A DNA stretch of 64,000 bases from Acinetobacter geminorum (GTDB lineage Bacteria; Pseudomonadota; Gammaproteobacteria; Pseudomonadales; Moraxellaceae). The notes beneath the pieces are model-generated. The model worked only from the letters and a program-made list of their open reading frames with translations. It did no database searches and had not been told where the DNA came from. Every line of letters begins with the position of its first letter. The first letter of the stretch is position 1. A program made the position numbers and the translations under genes. The DNA is taken from NCBI RefSeq assembly GCF_013009345.1, contig NZ_JABELE010000003.1:62001-126000 (forward strand). Reading direction: 5' to 3'. Positions 26,948 to 35,529 of this stretch are shown piece by piece.

Positions 26948-27312
26948 AATTTAAGTTATATAAAATTAAAATATATAACTATGTTTTGACTTATATTATA
27001 TAGAAAAATAATTATTATTAAGTGATCTAAATGAGTACGTTATATGAGCTAGTCTATAAATATGTATCTGAAGAGAGCAAAAATATTAATATGATTAAAA
27101 ATTAATAAATAAAAATAGAATGAAATATTTAAGTTAGACTTAAGTCGAGGTTTTAATTTTATTTGAAGATAAGTTATTAAATCTAAAAAAATTATTTATT
27201 TTTTATAACCATGAAGCGCTTTTTTGATATTACACCACTTTAGCCTTGGCACAATGCTTGCTACTTGTTTAGGACTTTACTGTAACTTTCATATTTTTTA
27301 GGTTCTGAAATC
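26948..27312. other. AT-rich intergenic region
   Basis: About 365 bp, very AT-rich. It contains a 24-codon frame at 27031-27105 with no good ribosome-binding site, which I do not believe. A putative promoter for the acetamidase-like gene (TTTAGCCTTGGCACAATGCTTGC region, 27238-27260) is the only other thing of note. Confidence 0.5.
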
Positions 27313-28533
27313 ATGTTAAAAGTTAAACGCCTGACAGCTTCGGTTTTATCTGTACTTTGTATTTCACTCACCCATGCCAATGATTTTAAAGTTTTAAATC
27401 AAATTTCAAAACAGCCTACTCAACTTCAAAGTGGCGAATATAAAGGTAATTATTATGTTCCCTCTACTTTAAATACCATTACATGGGGCTATTTACCAAA
27501 TCGAGATGCTAAACCCGTGCTTACTGTTCCGTCGGGTAGTGTAGTGACATTCGATACGGTTTCTCATGAAGGTTTACTTGAAGATCAGGGGCGTAATGCT
27601 GAAAAGTTCTTTAAATCGAAGGGTGTAAATTCTAATCAAATATTGGAAGATGCAAAAACAATTACACAGTCAAATTTAAAGCATGATTTTCATAAAGATG
27701 GGCCGCATATTGTGACAGGCCCTGTTGCCATTGAAGGCGCACAGCCCGGTGATATTTTGAAAGTTGAAGTACTTAAAGTTGAACCGCGTGTTCCTTACGG
27801 TGTGATTTCAAATCGACATGGTAAGGGGGCTTTAGTAGGGGAGTTTCCTAAAAAAGCGAAGCAAGAAAATGCATCGGCTGAACATCCTGAACGCTATGGA
27901 AATGTATCGATTTTCACCCCAATTGAAAAAAATGCACAAGGTGAATATGAAGGGGTATTAAAAACAGAATCTGGTAAATCAATACGTTTTCCGCTGTATC
28001 CTTTTATGGGAATTATGGGGGTAGCAGCCAATACATCTGAGCCGGTTCACTCTGTACCACCTGCAATGTATGGCGGAAATATTGATATTAATGAACTAGG
28101 TACAGGTTCAACCGCGTATTATCCTGTTCAGGTTAAAGGTGCATTATTCTATACGGGTGATAGCCATTTCGCGCAAGGCGACGGAGAGGTGGCATTAACG
28201 GCACTGGAAGCTTCAGCCCGCGCCACGCTCAAATTTACCTTACTCAAAGCAGGTAAGGACAAAATACCGGGCAAAGATTTAAAACAACCCTTAGCTGAAA
28301 ATGCTGAGTTTTGGATTACGCCGGGACTTGATGAGGATTTAGATGAAGCCATGAAAAAGTCTACACGTGAAGCCATTCGTTTCTTAAACCAAGAATACGG
28401 TATTGATGAAGCGACAGCGTATGCCTATTTAAGTGCCGCAACTGATTTTGAAGTTTCACAAGTAGTAGATAAAACTAAAGGTATTCATGCAAAAATCAGA
28501 AAAGCTGATTTTAAAGAGTTTGAGCGTAAATAA
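27313..28533 (+). CDS. Acetamidase/formamidase-family protein, exported
   Basis: 406 residues. N-terminus (MLKVKRLTASVLSVLCISLTHA) is a signal peptide, so the enzyme should be periplasmic, unlike the usual cytoplasmic FmdA/AmdA amidases. Family segments: GPHIVTGPVAIEGAQPGDILKVEVL, FPLYPFMGIMGVA, PPAMYGGNIDINELGTGST and GDSHFAQGDGEVALTALE. These fit the formamidase fold (hydrolysis of short-chain amides to acid and ammonia). Substrate in the periplasm unknown. Confidence 0.88.
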   Translation: MLKVKRLTASVLSVLCISLTHANDFKVLNQISKQPTQLQSGEYKGNYYVPSTLNTITWGYLPNRDAKPVLTVPSGSVVTFDTVSHEGLLEDQGRNAEKFFKSKGVNSNQILEDAKTITQSNLKHDFHKDGPHIVTGPVAIEGAQPGDILKVEVLKVEPRVPYGVISNRHGKGALVGEFPKKAKQENASAEHPERYGNVSIFTPIEKNAQGEYEGVLKTESGKSIRFPLYPFMGIMGVAANTSEPVHSVPPAMYGGNIDINELGTGSTAYYPVQVKGALFYTGDSHFAQGDGEVALTALEASARATLKFTLLKAGKDKIPGKDLKQPLAENAEFWITPGLDEDLDEAMKKSTREAIRFLNQEYGIDEATAYAYLSAATDFEVSQVVDKTKGIHAKIRKADFKEFERK

Positions 28534-28663
28534 TTGAGATGATCAGAGCTTGGTATTTAAAATATTAAATACCAAGTTAATCTTATTTTAACTATTTATA
28601 AGTATTATATAATTTATAATTAAGTATAATGAATATCACACATATTTATTAGTATAAAATCTA

Positions 28664-29083
28664 ATGCAATCACTTCCAAACGTTCTACTATATCTTGCTG
28701 CTTTATTAACATTCTGTGCCGCATTACTTCATTTTGTTTGTGTGTTCTGGGGAGCAAATGGTTTTCGGTTTTTAGGGGCGGGGAAAAGTATTGTCCAGAT
28801 GGTTGAAAGAGGGCACTGGTATCCTAATTTTACAGCTATAACTGTGGGGTTAATTCTAACTGTATGTGCTATTTATGCCTTCTTTGCAGCAAAGGGAATA
28901 CAGGTATTACCATTTACTAAACTTATTTTGTCACTTGTTTCAGCGGTTTTTCTTATCCGTGGTTTTGCTTTTTCATGGTTAAAGTCAAAATTTGTGGGAA
29001 ATAGTGATTTATTTTGGTATGTCAGCTCAGCCTTTTGTTTAATACTCGGCGCTTTATATGCCGCAGGCGTATATTTAATTTGA
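28664..29083 (+). CDS. Small four-segment membrane protein, function unknown
   Basis: 139 residues with four hydrophobic segments at about 7-28, 57-78, 85-100 and 115-138. An internal GKSIVQMVERGHWYPN segment resembles the conserved core of small bacterial membrane proteins of unknown function. I cannot place it in a named family with confidence. ATG 28664 lacks a strong ribosome-binding site. No operon partner; 130 bp after the acetamidase-like gene. Confidence 0.6.
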   Translation: MQSLPNVLLYLAALLTFCAALLHFVCVFWGANGFRFLGAGKSIVQMVERGHWYPNFTAITVGLILTVCAIYAFFAAKGIQVLPFTKLILSLVSAVFLIRGFAFSWLKSKFVGNSDLFWYVSSAFCLILGALYAAGVYLI

Positions 29084-29128
29084 AACGAATATATTCTAAG
29101 TGAACTAGAGTGAATAATTTTAAAAATT

Positions 29129-29153
29129 AAAAAGGGAGCTTAGCTCCCTTTTT
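29129..29153. terminator. Bidirectional terminator
   Basis: AAAAAGGGAGC and GCTCCCTTTTT form a stem with a TTA loop between two convergent genes; usable in both directions. Confidence 0.85.
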
Positions 29154-29155
29154 AA

Positions 29156-29923
29156 TTATTTAGTCCAGCCATATTTTTTGAAAATAGCATTAGCTTGCTG
29201 AGACGATAAGAACTCTACAAAACGTTTAGCCTCGGCATCTTTTAAACTATGTTTAGTTAATGCTACACCTGTGTCACGATAGACAACTAGCTCTGGTTCG
29301 ATAGGGATAATTTGTCCAACATCTGGGTTACTAACTCCCCAAATATTAAAGACTAACCAAGCATCATAGCTGCTATTTTCTTCCCAGTTTTTCTTGGCAA
29401 TCCCTGTGTTGGCTGCATAGGTGGCAATATTCTTTCGAAAAGCTTTTGTTAATTGAATATTTCCGGTTCTGCCAGCGATATCTTCCCACATACCGACTTG
29501 ACCTGCACCATGTGTAACTAAAACTTTAATATTGGGTTTAGCTAGGTCTTTAAATCCTTTAATATTTTTAGGATTTCCTTTGCGTACTAAAATGGCTGCG
29601 GGGCGTAAATATAAAGGTTCCACCGAGTCTTTTATAATTTGCTCAGAAAAGGTATTTTCGAAATCAGACATCATGGCTTCGGAACCACTATAGATAACAT
29701 CTGCATTTAGTTTCGCTTTTTCAGACCATTGAGCAGTAGGAACAGAAGTCACATGGACTGCTATGCCAGTTTTATTGGTGAATTGTTTGGCGGCTTCTTT
29801 CATGGCGGGTGCGGGCCCACCTGGACCATAGACTTGTACGTCTGCAAAACTATGGATAGATAGAGAACCGAGAATAAGAAAAATCAGGTAGGGTATAAAT
29901 TTTTGTTTTGACATTTTAATCAC
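29156..29923 (-). CDS. AcfC-like periplasmic solute-binding protein
   Basis: 255 residues, signal peptide (PYLIFLILGSLSIHSFA). The mature protein starts VQVYGPGGPAPAMKEAAKQF, the hallmark of the AcfC group (accessory colonisation factor family) within the sulfate/molybdate-type periplasmic binding fold. No permease or ATPase gene lies beside it, so it is an orphan. The ligand cannot be named from sequence. ATG at 29923 or 29914; GTG is not needed. A 233-bp AT-rich gap separates it from the divergent lipase-like gene. Confidence 0.75.
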   Translation of the reverse strand: MIKMSKQKFIPYLIFLILGSLSIHSFADVQVYGPGGPAPAMKEAAKQFTNKTGIAVHVTSVPTAQWSEKAKLNADVIYSGSEAMMSDFENTFSEQIIKDSVEPLYLRPAAILVRKGNPKNIKGFKDLAKPNIKVLVTHGAGQVGMWEDIAGRTGNIQLTKAFRKNIATYAANTGIAKKNWEENSSYDAWLVFNIWGVSNPDVGQIIPIEPELVVYRDTGVALTKHSLKDAEAKRFVEFLSSQQANAIFKKYGWTK

Positions 29924-30156
29924 TATAGTAATTAAGAAAATATCAGCATATATTTTTTATTATTGAAATTGGATTAATTTTTGCAACGATATTTATAATA
30001 CATTTCTTTGAAATATATTTAATGAGATTTTAAGAGACTATATATAAATGTAAATTATTTTGAGTTGAATATAAATATAGAAGATTCTATGGTAATTTAT
30101 ATTTTATAAATTAATTATTTAAATAGATGTAATGTAAATAATAGAGGAGTAATCCC

Positions 30157-31353
30157 TTGATTAGAAAAAGTAATTCTTTTTTAAAAATTTTATTTAGCAG
30201 TATTTGTTTGGTGTCTGGCTCTGCTATGGCTGCTCAAATTACTGATTTGGGTAAGCAAATTGTGAGCGAAAAACCAGGCTCCATACTCTCGATAGCACAA
30301 CAAGATGTGACAGATTTATTTCCTCATGCAGATCAGCGCTTGTTGGTTAATTATCGTAGTCGAGGTATTCAGGGCGAGCCTATTGTTGCATCGGCTTTTA
30401 TTTTATTACCGAAAGGAACACCACCAAAAAATGGCTGGCCGATACTGGCTTGGGCACATGGGACGACAGGAGTTGCTGATACTTGTGCACCTTCGGGTGA
30501 CTATGTGGGTGGACCAGTTCACTCATATCAAGAAGTTGCTTCCAAAGCTTTAGATGGTTGGCTTGCACGTGGCTATGCAGTTGTTGCACCTGATTATCAG
30601 GGCTTAGGTACATCAGGCGGGCATCCTTATATGAATGCAAAGAGCCAACTACATACGGTTGTCGATGCAGTGCGTGCATTGCATTTGCTTAAGCCCAAGA
30701 GCTTTAATAAACAGTGGTTGGTGATGGGGCACAGTCAAGGTGGGGCTGCGGCAATTGCAGTGTCTGCCTATGGTCAAAAAGATGCACCTGAACTAGATTT
30801 AAAAGGGGCAATTGCTCTTGCGCCAGGCGGCTATCAATATGAAGGCATTGCAGAATATGTGAAAACTAATCCGAACCCAGAACCTAGTGTGGCAGCATTT
30901 TTCCCGATTGTGTTATTGGGAGCACAAGCAGCAGAACCAAGTATTGTTCCTGAAAACTTAGTCAGTGCAGAAATGAATGCGGTGCTAACTCAAGCGCGCA
31001 GTCGCTGTTTATCTGAACTTCAATCTGATTTGAAGAAGTCTCCTTCTAGCATATTTCTGCCTAATGCAGACTTAAAACCTCTTCTGGCTTATCTAAAACA
31101 ACAGTCCATTGAAAATATGGTGCCGACTGTGCCATTAATGATTGTTCAAGGTTCTAAAGATCATTTAGTCGACCCTAGAGGCACATCTGCTTATTATCAG
31201 CAGTTATGTAAATTAAAAAAACCAACTATATATCAAACGATTGATGGCGGAGATCATCGTGATGCATTACGCCAGAGCAATACTTTTGCCACTAGTTTTT
31301 TAAACGTAATAGAGAAAAATCAGACAAAATCGTATTGCTCCAATTTTAAGTAA
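30157..31353 (+). CDS. Secretory lipase-like alpha/beta hydrolase
   Basis: 398 residues. TTG start at 30157, preceded by AGAGGAGTAA, an excellent ribosome-binding site; the N-terminus (LFSSICLVSGSAMAA) is a signal peptide. The nucleophile elbow is MGHSQGGAAA near residue 194, the acid probably in QGSKDHLVDP, and the histidine in DGGDHRDAL near 370. This is the LIP (PF03583) secretory-lipase layout. Lipid or ester substrate is unknown. It is a single-gene unit between AT-rich DNA and a bidirectional terminator. Confidence 0.85.
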   Translation: MIRKSNSFLKILFSSICLVSGSAMAAQITDLGKQIVSEKPGSILSIAQQDVTDLFPHADQRLLVNYRSRGIQGEPIVASAFILLPKGTPPKNGWPILAWAHGTTGVADTCAPSGDYVGGPVHSYQEVASKALDGWLARGYAVVAPDYQGLGTSGGHPYMNAKSQLHTVVDAVRALHLLKPKSFNKQWLVMGHSQGGAAAIAVSAYGQKDAPELDLKGAIALAPGGYQYEGIAEYVKTNPNPEPSVAAFFPIVLLGAQAAEPSIVPENLVSAEMNAVLTQARSRCLSELQSDLKKSPSSIFLPNADLKPLLAYLKQQSIENMVPTVPLMIVQGSKDHLVDPRGTSAYYQQLCKLKKPTIYQTIDGGDHRDALRQSNTFATSFLNVIEKNQTKSYCSNFK

Positions 31354-31370
31354 ATTGGTTTAAATAATAC

Positions 31371-31403
31371 AAAAAAGCCGACTTTTCATGAGTCGGCTTT
31401 TTT
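31371..31403. terminator. Bidirectional terminator between lipase-like gene and phoR
   Basis: AAAAAAGCCGACT and AGTCGGCTTTTTT form a perfect stem with a 7-nt loop between convergent genes. Confidence 0.9.
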
Positions 31404-31422
31404 GTATGTGCAGGGAATAGTT

Positions 31423-32781
31423 TTAGGTCATGTTATATAGTCTTTCTTTTGGAAAAACTGCGGTAAATGTTGATCCCTCGTTTTCTTTAGACTGCACATC
31501 TAAATACGCACCGTGTTGCATAAGCACATGTTTTACAATTGCTAAGCCTAAACCTGTACCACCTGTTTGACGGCTACGGTCGCTGTCCACACGATAGAAG
31601 CGTTCAGTCAGGCGTGGTAAATGTTTAGGATTAATTCCGATGCCCGTGTCTTGTACACTAAAGTAAGCATGTTCGCCATCATCATGCCAGCCAATGGTAA
31701 TGGTTCCACCTTTTGGCGTGTACTTGATGGCATTGGTAATTAAATTACTAAATGCGCTGGCAATTTCCATGTCGGAACCAATCAGGTCGCAGTGGCTATC
31801 AATGTGTAAATTGAGCGTATGTCCATAATCGGCATTATAGGCCTGAGCATCATCAAATAATTGATTCATTAAACTCGGCATTTCAATAATCTGATTTTTC
31901 GCAATTTTCTTGTTATTTTCTAAATTTGATAACAACAGTAAATCATTGACCAAAGCATTCATACGCTTGGTTTGTGACTGCATTTGATCAAAGGCACGTT
32001 TCCAGCGTGGACTAATATCTTCCTGATCGGTAAATGTTTCGATATAACCACTCAGTACGGTTAATGGTGTACGAAGTTCATGTGAAATATTATCGACGAA
32101 GTCTTTACGCATTTGCTCAAGGTTATGCATACGAGTCACGTCGTAAGCTACTAATAAACGACTTTCTCCACCAAATCGAGTGAGCTTAACCTGTACATAA
32201 CGGTCATCATCAAAATTGGAATGGAGTTTAATCCCATCGGGTGCCTGATCAATATTGTTAAAATATTCAATAAAGGTCGGCTGACGTAAAATCGTTAAGA
32301 GGTTTCGGCCACGGTCAAGTGGACTAATCCCTAATAAACGCTCTGCGGCTGGGTTCCACCATTCGATTTGATGTTGATCATCAATTAGAACTACGGCCTC
32401 AGCAAGGGCAACTAAGGAAGATTGTGCTCGGTCAATTAAACCGACCATTTCGGCCTGAACAATTCGTTCCTGACGCTGAGCACGGTAAACATTAAATAAT
32501 AATGCACCCCAAATCCCGTTAAGATTTGGAGGCACATCATAAGGTTTATTGGCAATCCAGTCATTGACCAGATATAAAGAACGCAACTGGAGTGTAAAAA
32601 ACACCACGAAGGCGATAAAAATACAACTCCAGAAATACCCGACACCTAAACCGACTAAACCGGCAATAATTAGAAAAAATAATAAAAGCCGTAAATCTTG
32701 TTTGGCAAACGTCCATAAACTACTGTAACGAGAAAGTTTTTGTTCACGTACCTGTTCAGGGACGGGGTAGGGTTCATACAT
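31423..32781 (-). CDS. phoR: Phosphate-regulon sensor histidine kinase PhoR
   Basis: Inner-membrane kinase controlling PhoB in response to the state of the phosphate transport system. Two adjacent hydrophobic segments near residues 30-70, a PAS domain at about 105-205, the dimerisation/phosphoacceptor segment FVDNISHELRTPLTVLSGY (His in NISHELRTPL), and an HATPase domain with NLITNAIKYTPKGG and GGTGLGLAIVKH. 452 residues, typical. It lies 9 bp after phoB on the minus strand. The nearest partner genes (pst/phoU) are not in the window. Confidence 0.96.
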   Translation of the reverse strand: MYEPYPVPEQVREQKLSRYSSLWTFAKQDLRLLLFFLIIAGLVGLGVGYFWSCIFIAFVVFFTLQLRSLYLVNDWIANKPYDVPPNLNGIWGALLFNVYRAQRQERIVQAEMVGLIDRAQSSLVALAEAVVLIDDQHQIEWWNPAAERLLGISPLDRGRNLLTILRQPTFIEYFNNIDQAPDGIKLHSNFDDDRYVQVKLTRFGGESRLLVAYDVTRMHNLEQMRKDFVDNISHELRTPLTVLSGYIETFTDQEDISPRWKRAFDQMQSQTKRMNALVNDLLLLSNLENNKKIAKNQIIEMPSLMNQLFDDAQAYNADYGHTLNLHIDSHCDLIGSDMEIASAFSNLITNAIKYTPKGGTITIGWHDDGEHAYFSVQDTGIGINPKHLPRLTERFYRVDSDRSRQTGGTGLGLAIVKHVLMQHGAYLDVQSKENEGSTFTAVFPKERLYNMT

Positions 32782-32790
32782 AAATCTTGG

Positions 32791-33501
32791 TTAACCTGCG
32801 GCTAAATCTGCACGTGTTGAGAAACGGTAGCCAGTTCCACGTACAGTCTGAACAAATCGGTCAACACCAAAAGGTTCTAAGACTTTACGCAAACGACGGA
32901 TATGCACATCGATAGTGCGGTCTTCAATATATACATTACCGCCCCATACCTGATCGAGCAACTGGGCACGCGTATATGCACGCTCTGGATGGGTCATAAA
33001 AAATGCAAGTAAGCGATATTCAGTTGGGCCCATATCTAAAATGCTGTTGCCAAAGCTAACACGCTGGCTTACAGGATCAAGAATTAAACCATTGGCATCA
33101 ATTGTTTTTTCACCACTTAATGCATTTGCACGGCGCAGAACTGCCTTAATACGTGAAACCAGTTCACGTGTTGAGAAAGGCTTCGTCATGTAATCATCTG
33201 CACCCGCATCAAGACCTTGTACTTTATGGTCTTCTTCTCCACGAGCGGTGAGCATAATCACTGGAATTTCTGCTAGGTTCTCATCACGTTTTAAGCGGCG
33301 ACATAAATCGACACCACTTACGCCTCCAGGTAACATCCAATCAAGCAAGATAAGCGCCGGACGTTGGTCGACGATAATTTGATGAGCCTGTTTGGCATCT
33401 TCAGCCTGTAAACACTGAAAGCCTGCCATGTCCAAAGAAGTATGGATCATTTCACGAATAGGGAGCTCATCATCGACAATTAAAATATAGTCATCTTTCA
33501 C
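32791..33501 (-). CDS. phoB: Phosphate-regulon response regulator PhoB
   Basis: OmpR-family regulator that activates the Pho regulon. Receiver domain with the phosphoacceptor aspartate in LILLDWMLPGG (near residue 55), the conserved lysine in DYMTKPFS, and a C-terminal winged-helix domain with DRTIDVHIRRLRKVL. 236 residues. phoB precedes phoR; a candidate Pho box lies upstream (33541-33562). Confidence 0.97.
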   Translation of the reverse strand: MKDDYILIVDDELPIREMIHTSLDMAGFQCLQAEDAKQAHQIIVDQRPALILLDWMLPGGVSGVDLCRRLKRDENLAEIPVIMLTARGEEDHKVQGLDAGADDYMTKPFSTRELVSRIKAVLRRANALSGEKTIDANGLILDPVSQRVSFGNSILDMGPTEYRLLAFFMTHPERAYTRAQLLDQVWGGNVYIEDRTIDVHIRRLRKVLEPFGVDRFVQTVRGTGYRFSTRADLAAG

Positions 33502-33540
33502 AGCGCAATATCCTATAGATTTAACGGTGAACCGTTTTGT

Positions 33541-33562
33541 AGTTATGACAGGCTTATTACAA
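33541..33562 (-). promoter_or_regulatory. Candidate Pho box upstream of phoB
   Basis: Read on the minus strand it gives TTGTAAT AAGC CTGTCAT AACT, two 7-base half sites spaced 11 bases apart, matching the CTGTCAT-n4-CTGTCAT Pho box with two changes in the first half. It is about 40 bp upstream of phoB. A third TTGTCAT lies further upstream at 33571-33577. Autoregulation is the expected role, not shown here. Confidence 0.55.
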
Positions 33563-33755
33563 AGATTAATTATGACAATTTCATTGCAGAAAAGTCTATA
33601 AAATTGAATTTAGCAATAATTTGTGACAAAACCAAGGCAAAGGCATGACCAAATGATGACATATAAACTTTAAACTTCTTAAATTCATTCAATGGGTTAT
33701 TACCATAATTGCTTAACCGGTTTTTCAGATTATTAGCTGTCAAAAAACTTTAATA

Positions 33756-34427
33756 TTATTTTGAAACTTGGGCTAATAGGGATAAGAAAACAATACGGCA
33801 TGCGGTTAAAACCTGCTCAAGAGACTGCTCAAATCCTCCCATGACCCATCGAATCGCAATTTGAGTGACATATCCATTCAAGCCAGTTGCGATTAAAGAG
33901 AGCTCATTTTCATGGTGTTGAATTTGCGGCATGGTTAGCATAACAAAGGCCTGAATCATGCGATCAAATTGCGCAAGCGTTTCTTGAATGGTGGCTTGAT
34001 TATGTAATTCTTGTACCAAAACGGCATCGACATAGATGATACGAGCTAATCTTGGATCATCTTTTAAGGTGGTCAGCAGTGCTCTTAAACCCGCATCGAC
34101 CATTTTTTCTGGGTCGGGTGCAGCTTTAATCACGGCTTGCATCAGATTTTGCTGTAATTCTTCAATCATTTTTAAAAAGATGGTTTGGAATAAATCTTCA
34201 CTTTTCTTAAATGATTCATAAAAATAACGTTCTGTGAGTTTTGCCTCTTGGCAAACATCTTTTACCGTCACTGAAAAAAAACCGAGCGTTCCGTAGGTCG
34301 CAATACCTGCTTCAATCAGTTTTTCACGGCGTGCCTCTTTACGTTCAGATAGAGATAACCCTTTGAACTGACGTTCTTTACTCACACTTTTTGTTTTCTT
34401 TTTACTGGTTGAGTCGTTAGTCGCCAT
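33756..34427 (-). CDS. TetR-family transcriptional regulator
   Basis: About 223 residues. Residues 30-80 form a TetR N-terminal DNA-binding domain with the helix-turn-helix FSVTVKDVCQEAKLTERYFYESFKKSEDLF; the rest is an alpha-helical ligand-binding part of unknown specificity. ATG 34427 is preferred over 34478 because AGGAAACGA lies upstream and the sequence before it is unlike other TetR N-termini; the start is uncertain. Divergent from the short-chain dehydrogenase next to a palindromic site, so it probably represses that gene and itself. Confidence 0.85.
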   Translation of the reverse strand: MATNDSTSKKKTKSVSKERQFKGLSLSERKEARREKLIEAGIATYGTLGFFSVTVKDVCQEAKLTERYFYESFKKSEDLFQTIFLKMIEELQQNLMQAVIKAAPDPEKMVDAGLRALLTTLKDDPRLARIIYVDAVLVQELHNQATIQETLAQFDRMIQAFVMLTMPQIQHHENELSLIATGLNGYVTQIAIRWVMGGFEQSLEQVLTACRIVFLSLLAQVSK

Positions 34428-34545
34428 AAATAAGTCGTTTCCTAAAGATTGGTTTCCTAATTTATAGGTTTTGGCCAAATATGCTCACTATGATAAAGCC
34501 CTCAGAAGAATTGTGCCATTCTATCTGAAATTACAGTGTACTATA

Positions 34546-34565
34546 TTGACAATGGATATTGTCAA
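34546..34565. promoter_or_regulatory. Palindromic operator candidate for the TetR regulator
   Basis: TTGACAAT and ATTGTCAA form a perfect 8-bp inverted repeat separated by GGAT. Position, between the TetR gene and the dehydrogenase and overlapping a TTGACA-like -35 element, fits a TetR operator. Confidence 0.6.
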
Positions 34566-34639
34566 AATTATATTGAAGATGTCTGAACTGCACATGCAAT
34601 GAACCGACTGTGCAAATATCGAAAAACAAAGGATGGACA

Positions 34640-35473
34640 ATGAAAAATTTTAAAAACAAAGTCGCTGCAATTACGGGCGCGGGTTCTGGCATTGGGCAAC
34701 AGTTAGCAATTCTTTTGGCAAAACAGGGCTGCCATCTTTCGTTGAGTGATATTAATGAAAAAGGATTACAACAAACTGTCGAGCTTTTAAAGCCTTACAG
34801 CAATATTACTGTTACCACCAAAAAGCTTGATGTGTCTGACCGTGAAGCGGTAAAACAGTGGGCGCAAGAAACTGTGCAAGATCACGGTTCTGTTAACCTG
34901 ATTTTTAACAATGCTGGCGTTGCGTTAGGCTCGACTGTCGAAGGCGCAACCTACGAAGATTTAGAGTGGATTGTTGGGATTAACTTCTGGGGTGTCGTAT
35001 ACGGTACTAAAGAATTTTTACCGTTCATTAAGCAAACTCAAGATGGGCACATTATTAACATCTCGAGCTTATTTGGTCTAACTGCTCAACCAACCCAATC
35101 TGGCTATAATGCAACTAAATTTGCTGTGCGTGGCTTTACCGAATCGTTACGCCAAGAGTTGGATATTGAAAAAAGTGGCGTAAGTTCTTTGTGCGTACAT
35201 CCGGGAGGCATTCGCACCAATATTGCTAAAGCTGCAAAAATGAGTGACAGTTTGACTAGTTTAGGTATGGACCCGACAAAATCGATTCAAAACTTTGACA
35301 AGCTACTTCGTACTCCTCCAGAAGAAGCTGCCCGTCAAATCTTGGATGCTGTTTTGAAAAATAAACGCCGTTTATTGATTGGTAGTGATGCAAAAATTCT
35401 TGATGCATTCCAGCGTTTATTCCCGACCGGATACCAACGTGCTTCAACCATTGTGACTAAGTTAATGAAATAA
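34640..35473 (+). CDS. Short-chain dehydrogenase/reductase
   Basis: 277 residues from ATG 34640, with AAGGATGG upstream. NAD(P)-binding TGAGSGIGQQL at residues 13-23, the NNAG motif (FNNAGVALGS), catalytic Ser in ISSLFGL and YNATK with Tyr and Lys. Classical SDR family with long-chain or aldehyde/alcohol relatives; acts on an unknown carbonyl or alcohol. Its neighbour TetR gene probably controls it. An alternative ATG at 34610 is less well supported. Confidence 0.88.
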   Translation: MKNFKNKVAAITGAGSGIGQQLAILLAKQGCHLSLSDINEKGLQQTVELLKPYSNITVTTKKLDVSDREAVKQWAQETVQDHGSVNLIFNNAGVALGSTVEGATYEDLEWIVGINFWGVVYGTKEFLPFIKQTQDGHIINISSLFGLTAQPTQSGYNATKFAVRGFTESLRQELDIEKSGVSSLCVHPGGIRTNIAKAAKMSDSLTSLGMDPTKSIQNFDKLLRTPPEEAARQILDAVLKNKRRLLIGSDAKILDAFQRLFPTGYQRASTIVTKLMK

Positions 35474-35483
35474 TTTTCAATGC

Positions 35484-35512
35484 AAAAAAGCCATCAATTG
35501 ATGGCTTTTTTT
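35484..35512. terminator. Bidirectional terminator between SDR and MATE genes
   Basis: AAAAAAGCCATCAA and TTGATGGCTTTTTTT form a near-perfect palindromic stem between convergent genes. Confidence 0.9.
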
Positions 35513-35529
35513 ATAATATTTAAATAGTT

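Noticed and set aside
27031..27105. 24-codon plus-strand frame in the psd-acetamidase gap
   Set aside because: Too short, no convincing ribosome-binding site, AT-rich by chance.
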